Source of the DNA: RZYX01 sp036654375
GTDB taxonomy: Bacteria; Bacillota; Clostridia; Oscillospirales; Acutalibacteraceae
Length of the DNA stretch: 56,455 nucleotides
NCBI GenBank assembly: GCA_036654375.1
Contig: JAVVSD010000011.1
Span: forward strand, 1-56,455
Direction: 5' to 3'
The notes under the pieces are model-generated. The model made no database searches. It saw only the letters and a program-made list of their open reading frames with translations, and was not told where the DNA came from. The position numbers and the translations under genes are program-made. Positions 52,117 through 56,455 of the stretch are shown here, piece by piece; within the stretch, counting starts at the first letter, position 1; every line of letters starts with the position of its first letter.

Positions 52117-52896
52117 ATGAAGTATAAAGCAAGAGCTGTTATTGCAACGCTTGGTTGCTTTGTAGTTATGATTTTGTGTTATTTTTATTTAAAAGATTTA
52201 ATACCTCAAGGTCAGGAAGTTCAACCGACGAATAGCTCAACCAAGCATAACTACAATTCAATTACCGCAAAATATGATTTTGGGAAACCTGTTCCTGTAT
52301 CAAATTATGTTGACAAAAATTATTTTGATGATGCCGTATTTTTTGGAGATTCAATTACCTATGGTATGGTTGGCAACCTTGATTTGGACAGCGACAATAT
52401 TATTGCTTGCAAGGGTGCATCAATACGAGCAATGCTTGAAAAAGTCGAACTTTCTGGGAAAGAGGAGTATGGCAAGGTTAATGCAATTGGCGAAGTGGTT
52501 TTAAAAAATCCTAAAAGAATTTATATAATGATAGGAATAAATGGACTTGCGTGGATGACAACACAGCAGGTCATTAGTGATTATGAAGAACTAATTGATG
52601 AAATGGTGCTTGCAAATCCTGAAGCACAAATATATGTTCAATCAATTTTCCCCGTTAGTAAAGCAAAAGAAAACTCGGATGAAAGATATAAAAATTCAAA
52701 AATTGATAGAATTAATATGAATCTTTTAGAACTTTGCGAAGAAAAAAGCGTTTATTATTTGGATACAAATTCTATTTTAAAAAATGAAGATGGGAATATG
52801 TCTGCTGAATTTACAAACTCATCAGATGGTATTCATATAAATAAAGAAGCATATGATATATGGTTCAACTACTTGCGTAATCATGTTGTTAAATAA
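52117..52896 (+). CDS. Membrane-anchored SGNH/GDSL-type hydrolase, second copy
   Basis: The 259-residue protein has one N-terminal membrane helix (about 6-26) and an SGNH domain: VFFGDSITYGM (block I) and SSDGIHINKEAY (Asp-x-x-His). It resembles the first gene of the operon across the domain, with YFDDA before block I and NPEAQIYVQSIFPV in the middle. It follows the DHHW gene by 3 bases. It may deacetylate, or itself transfer, acyl groups on the same polymer. Confidence 0.87.
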   Translation: MKYKARAVIATLGCFVVMILCYFYLKDLIPQGQEVQPTNSSTKHNYNSITAKYDFGKPVPVSNYVDKNYFDDAVFFGDSITYGMVGNLDLDSDNIIACKGASIRAMLEKVELSGKEEYGKVNAIGEVVLKNPKRIYIMIGINGLAWMTTQQVISDYEELIDEMVLANPEAQIYVQSIFPVSKAKENSDERYKNSKIDRINMNLLELCEEKSVYYLDTNSILKNEDGNMSAEFTNSSDGIHINKEAYDIWFNYLRNHVVK

Positions 52897-52941
52897 AAAG
52901 TGCGGTTTATTTGTGTCACATATTTAGTGAAAACCACTTAT

Positions 52942-52972
52942 AATACACTTTAAATTTTTAATAGTGTATTTT
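52942..52972 (+). terminator. Hairpin ending the sigV-acylation operon
   Basis: AATACACT (52942-52949) pairs with AGTGTATT (52963-52970), then TT. A second imperfect hairpin (52898-52940) lies just before it. Confidence 0.55.
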
Positions 52973-53043
52973 GCATTACTAAATAAATGTTGGATTTTTA
53001 CGGACAAGGTCAAGTAATGTATAAATAAAATGGCTTAAAAGAT

Positions 53044-53072
53044 TTGAATTTAATCTTGTGTTATGGTAATAT
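53044..53072 (+). promoter_or_regulatory. Candidate promoter of the secreted-protein gene
   Basis: TTGAAT (53044-53049) and TAATAT (53067-53072) are 17 bases apart, 24 bases ahead of the ATG, with GGAGGG between. Confidence 0.55.
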
Positions 53073-53096
53073 TGTGAATAAAGGAGGGAATCTTAA

Positions 53097-53774
53097 ATGA
53101 AAAAACAAGCTGTATCAATTATGCTTGCTGTTTTATTGTGCTTTATATTCTCTGTTTCTTCGTTTGCACAAAATCCGCCAGAAAACTTTAAGAACGAGTA
53201 TATTGGTATGGATTCAGACAAAGACGAAATTTATAACGATGATCAGGATTGGAACATTTATTATAGCTTTGTTGATAGTAAAAGCTTTCTTGAATATATA
53301 CTGGATCTTCAAAAGAGTGGTTATCAATTCGTTGATTCAAAGCCACAATTCATCAAAGATTATGAGATAAAAGGTGCAAATCCTTTGTTTGACAAAAAAG
53401 AACAAGTAACAGTAAAAATGGCAAAGCAGGACTATTCTCGCATATTGATTACATATTTTAATTATGCGGGAGTTACAAATCCAAACAGTTTTGAATACAC
53501 GATGAGTGTAAAAATAAACATGGGAAACGAGCCAACAACGCAACCAACAACAACGGAGCAAACAACTAAAAAGCCATCAAGCACTAAGCCTATAGCAAAC
53601 CATGAGCATGACAAGGAACCAGGCAGTGCTAAGCAGAGTTGTTCTGTTTGTGGATTTTGTAATCAGCCCAAAGGTCAGTGCGTATTTGTTTGGATTACAA
53701 TTGCAGCAGCTTTGGCACTTATAATTTTTGGCGTTGCTCTTGCGGTAAAAAAGAAAAATCAAAATAAACAATAA
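53097..53774 (+). CDS. Secreted, C-terminally membrane-anchored protein of unknown function
   Basis: The 225-residue protein has a cleavable signal peptide (ending SSFAQ at about 25), an external domain of about 120 residues, a Thr/Pro/Ser-rich linker, then a short cysteine-rich patch (CSVCGFCNQPKGQC) directly before one membrane helix and a KKKNQNKQ tail. The patch could bind metal or form disulfides at the membrane surface. I do not recognise the external domain. It has its own promoter and lies 41 bases ahead of a CNNM gene, with which it may be co-transcribed. Confidence 0.7.
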   Translation: MKKQAVSIMLAVLLCFIFSVSSFAQNPPENFKNEYIGMDSDKDEIYNDDQDWNIYYSFVDSKSFLEYILDLQKSGYQFVDSKPQFIKDYEIKGANPLFDKKEQVTVKMAKQDYSRILITYFNYAGVTNPNSFEYTMSVKINMGNEPTTQPTTTEQTTKKPSSTKPIANHEHDKEPGSAKQSCSVCGFCNQPKGQCVFVWITIAAALALIIFGVALAVKKKNQNKQ

Positions 53775-53815
53775 ATAAATAAATAAATCTAAAATATTGA
53801 GAGGTAATAAAATTA

Positions 53816-55078
53816 ATGGACAGTGACAGTATAACGCTTATAATTTCCTTGAGCGTGTTGCTTATAATGTCAGCATATTTTTCAGCTACAGAAACAGCAT
53901 TTTCATCATTAAACAGAATAAGAATTAAGAACTTAGCAGATAACGGAAATAAAAAAGCAATTTTAACTTTATGTCTATATGAAAAATATGACGAACTGCT
54001 TTCAACAATCCTAATTGGAAATAACATTGTCAACATTTCGTCTGCATCTCTTGCAACAGTTCTATTTGTCAAGCATTTTGGTGATTTTGGTGTTACATTA
54101 TCAACAATTGTAATGACCATTCTTGTGCTTGTCTTTTCAGAAATAACCCCAAAAAGCCTTGCAAAAGAATCTCCGGAGAGATTTGCAATGAATTCAGCGC
54201 GAGTTATAAGGCTGGTTATGATATTACTTACTCCGATTAATTTTTTGTTCTCACAATGGAAGAAGCTTTTGCTTAAGATGATGAAAAAAGAAGAGGAAAC
54301 GGGCATAACTGAGGGCGAGTTTTTAACTATCGTTGACGAGGCTACTCATGACGGAGGAATTGACGAACAGGAAAGTGAGCTTATTCGTTGCGTTCTTGAA
54401 TTTAATGACCTTGAAGCAGCAGACATTTTAACACCAAGAGTTGATATTGTTGCGGTTTCAATTGATGATTCTAAAAAATCAATAAATAAAGAGTTTTCTC
54501 TAAGTGAATATTCTCGTTTGCCTGTATACAAGGACTCAGTAGATAATATTGTTGGTTTTATTCATCATAGGGATTTCACAAGCTTTGTTATGCGTGGAGA
54601 AAAAACTGTTGAAGACATTCTAAATCCTTGCGTTTGCGTTATGCCTTCAATGAAAATTTATAAACTACTTAAAATGCTTCAAAAAGAGCAGACCCATATT
54701 GCAGTAGTAACAGATGAATTTGGTGGAACCGTTGGTATATTGACTATGGAGGACATACTTGAAGAGCTTGTTGGCGAAATTTGGGACGAGCATGATGAGG
54801 TCATAAAAGAGTTTGAAAAGCTGGAAGATAACAAATATAAAATTGTTTGTGGCACAAATCTGGAAGATATGTTTGAGTTCTTTAACATAACTGGGGAGTC
54901 AGATTCAACAACAGTAAGCGGATGGGTAATTGAACAGCTTGATAAAATTCCATGTGAAGGTGACAGTTTCGGATATGAAAACTTGACGGTAACGGTTTCT
55001 AAAACGGATTCAAGAAGAGTTCTTGAAATTACAGTAACCGTTGATGCGGAAGATGATGAGGAAACCAAAGAAGAATAA
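53816..55078 (+). CDS. CNNM/CorC-family membrane protein with CBS pair (HlyC/CorC type)
   Basis: The 420-residue protein has an N-terminal CNNM membrane domain (three or four helices; SAYFSATETAFSSLNRIRI is typical), a CBS pair at about 200-320 (LTPRVDIVAVS and DEFGGTVGILTMEDILEELVGEIWDEHD), and a C-terminal CorC_HlyC domain (about 335-410). Members transport or regulate magnesium and related cations and are often called hemolysin-like without proof of lysis. A GAGGT site precedes the ATG; a strong terminator follows. Confidence 0.92.
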   Translation: MDSDSITLIISLSVLLIMSAYFSATETAFSSLNRIRIKNLADNGNKKAILTLCLYEKYDELLSTILIGNNIVNISSASLATVLFVKHFGDFGVTLSTIVMTILVLVFSEITPKSLAKESPERFAMNSARVIRLVMILLTPINFLFSQWKKLLLKMMKKEEETGITEGEFLTIVDEATHDGGIDEQESELIRCVLEFNDLEAADILTPRVDIVAVSIDDSKKSINKEFSLSEYSRLPVYKDSVDNIVGFIHHRDFTSFVMRGEKTVEDILNPCVCVMPSMKIYKLLKMLQKEQTHIAVVTDEFGGTVGILTMEDILEELVGEIWDEHDEVIKEFEKLEDNKYKIVCGTNLEDMFEFFNITGESDSTTVSGWVIEQLDKIPCEGDSFGYENLTVTVSKTDSRRVLEITVTVDAEDDEETKEE

Positions 55079-55085
55079 TAAATTA

Positions 55086-55130
55086 AAAGGCACAGCTTAC
55101 TGGACTTGTTCAATAAGCTGTGCCTTTCTT
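55086..55130 (+). terminator. Terminator of the CNNM gene
   Basis: AAAGGCACAGCTTA (55086-55099) pairs perfectly with its complement at 55114-55127, then CTT. It begins 8 bases after the stop codon. Confidence 0.85.
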
Positions 55131-55297
55131 ATATAATTATTTTAATTTGCAAAGTCAATATTGTGGCATAGAGCGAAGTCAACGCCGCTGCGTGTAAATT
55201 TAATTAAATGATGTTTTAATTATAATTACAAAATCACTAACTTCTTAATTCACCGAGCGCATCGTGCCTTAAATGACATAAGCTAAAGGTTGCTATA

Positions 55298-56260
55298 TCA
55301 CAAACTTCTATTAAAAAATTCTCTTTTAAACCAGACATCTTCAACCTCAAATTCTTTATGGTTGAGATACTCAAGAATATCAGCGTCTGTTTTAAAATCA
55401 AAAACAAGCTTGTACGAATACAAAAACTGCTTTTTATATCCAAGCTCTTTGTTAAGAGCATTCTTGCCATATTTTCCGTCGCCAAGAAGTGGGTGGCCAA
55501 TCGAGGCAAAATGTGCTCTTATCTGATGAGTTCGTCCTGTAAGCAACTCAACTTCAATAAGGCTCATATTGTTGTAGCTATCAAGAACTCTGTAATGAGT
55601 TTTTATTTGTTTTGCATTTTCTCTCATGGTCTTGTAAACGAACACCTTGTTTTTATCTTCGTCTTTAACAAGAAAACCTTCAAGTGTATCTTCTTTTTTA
55701 TCAAGAGTTCCATGCAAAACACAAAGATAAAACTTTTGCAATTCTCTGTATTTCATTTTAGCGTTCAGTATACGAAGTGATTGTGCATTTTTTGCCGCAA
55801 TTACAATCCCGCCAGTGTTACGGTCAATTCTATTCACAAGAGCAGGTGCAAAGCTGTTTTCATCTTCTGGGATATAGCTTCCGTTTTCATATAAATATCT
55901 TTTTACTCGTGTAATCAAAGTGTCTGTGTATTCGTTTTCATCTGGATGAGCTAAGAGTCCAACTTTTTTATCAAGCAACATAATATTCTCGTCTTCATAA
56001 AGAATATCAAGCTTTTTTGGAGCGTGTAAAAAGTCGTAATGAGGAGCAGGTTTTTCAAAAAACTCATCATTTATATACATATCAACAACATCACCAATGT
56101 TAAGGCGTGTGGAAATTTCAGCACGCTTGTTATTGATTTTTATACGCTTGGTACGAATATACTTATACATTAAAGCCTTTGGTAAATTAGGCAGGCTTTT
56201 TGTAATAAATTTATCAAGTCTTTGGTTGGAGTCGTTTGCAGAAATTATAAAACTTTTCAC
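55298..56260 (-). CDS. RluA/RluC-family RNA pseudouridine synthase
   Basis: The 320-residue reverse-strand protein starts with GTG after GGAG. It has an N-terminal S4 RNA-binding domain (QRLDKFITKSLPNL through about residue 60) and the catalytic domain with the Asp in NRIDRNTGGIVIAAKN (Asp146) and ELLTGRTHQIRAHFASIGHPLLGD. It converts uridine to pseudouridine in ribosomal RNA, most like RluC/RluD-type enzymes. Its exact target positions cannot be read from sequence. It converges on the CNNM gene. Confidence 0.92.
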   Translation of the reverse strand: MKSFIISANDSNQRLDKFITKSLPNLPKALMYKYIRTKRIKINNKRAEISTRLNIGDVVDMYINDEFFEKPAPHYDFLHAPKKLDILYEDENIMLLDKKVGLLAHPDENEYTDTLITRVKRYLYENGSYIPEDENSFAPALVNRIDRNTGGIVIAAKNAQSLRILNAKMKYRELQKFYLCVLHGTLDKKEDTLEGFLVKDEDKNKVFVYKTMRENAKQIKTHYRVLDSYNNMSLIEVELLTGRTHQIRAHFASIGHPLLGDGKYGKNALNKELGYKKQFLYSYKLVFDFKTDADILEYLNHKEFEVEDVWFKREFFNRSL

Positions 56261-56363
56261 TTGATTTATCTCCTAAAACATAAATATTATAATTGAGTAT
56301 ACCACAAAACATAACTTTCCAAAAGCACTAAAATAGTATATAATAGCCACAATTGCAAAGGAT

Positions 56364-56390
56364 AAAATAGTTTCTACTATTTTGATTTTA
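56364..56390. terminator. Possible hairpin upstream of the RluA-type gene
   Basis: AAAATAGT and ACTATTTT (56364-56371, 56376-56383) form a short A-T-rich stem followed by TGATTTTAT. It is weak. The last bases of the window (TATAAT at 56450-56455) may be a -10 box for a gene beyond the edge. Confidence 0.3.
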
Positions 56391-56455
56391 TATAACAAAA
56401 TCTTGGACAAAATATTAATATTTATCTGTAAATAAAGGATAAAATATGATATAAT

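Noticed and set aside
1..56455. CRISPR array, rRNA genes, phage structural genes or replication origin
   Set aside because: No regularly spaced short repeats, rRNA-like stretches, phage modules or DnaA-box clusters were seen.

Overview
The window is low-G+C, AT-rich chromosomal DNA from an anaerobic, endospore-forming Firmicute, most likely class Clostridia. The grounds are a complete gerK-type germinant receptor operon with DUF421/DUF4363 neighbours, a YlmC/YmxH-type PRC-barrel protein, ferredoxin-linked indolepyruvate oxidoreductase, a SigV/RsiV pair, and strong Shine-Dalgarno sites with frequent ATGA overlaps. No species can be named from the sequence alone.

Layout. 1-690: tail of an unknown gene, a terminator and a palindrome-rich control region. 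695-11216: an operon of a GntR/HutC regulator, a BMP-type nucleoside ABC importer and seven enzymes (cysteine hydrolase, PfkB kinase, nucleoside phosphorylase, BtpA/SgcQ protein, iron alcohol dehydrogenase, TrpA-like TIM barrel); it looks like a nucleoside-breakdown route I cannot match to a described pathway. 11381-12201: small PH-domain and PRC-barrel genes. 12331-19304: SSS transporter, two phenylacetate-CoA ligases, IorA/IorB and an ACT-domain protein, for interconversion of aryl-pyruvates and aryl-acetates. 19455-28642: proC, a parvulin foldase, DUF4363/DUF421, gerKA-gerKB-gerKC and an aspartate-type aminotransferase. 28771-29241: tRNA-Met, -Trp, -Asp and -Thr behind a consensus promoter.

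29197-34836 is a small island bracketed by a 98-base, about 95% identical direct repeat made of the 3' end of tRNA-Thr plus its terminator. It holds debris and cassettes of polymorphic toxins: a PARP-like ADP-ribosyltransferase tip with a CxxC-bearing neighbour, two orphan RHS C-terminal tips that begin with the same approximately 385-base repeat and then diverge, each followed by a likely immunity gene, and a YD-repeat fragment.

35445-46192: a second catabolic operon with a 2-hydroxyacid dehydrogenase, RbsABC-like sugar importer, class II aldolase, SorC/LsrR-type regulator, LsrK-like FGGY kinase and a two-subunit thiamine-diphosphate E1 enzyme with no E2 or E3. It resembles lsr (autoinducer-2) loci in layout but has different downstream enzymes. 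46748-52896: seven closely packed genes joining a lysozyme-sensor-type sigma/anti-sigma pair (SigV/RsiV) to an MBOAT/DHHW/SGNH O-acetylation set. 53097-56260: a secreted anchored protein, a CNNM/CorC-family protein and an RluA-type pseudouridine synthase.

The strongest candidates for something new are the sigV-rsiV-MBOAT operon, the RHS-tip island at tRNA-Thr, and the two catabolic operons whose enzyme sets do not match a known route. All calls were made by reading; no database search was run.
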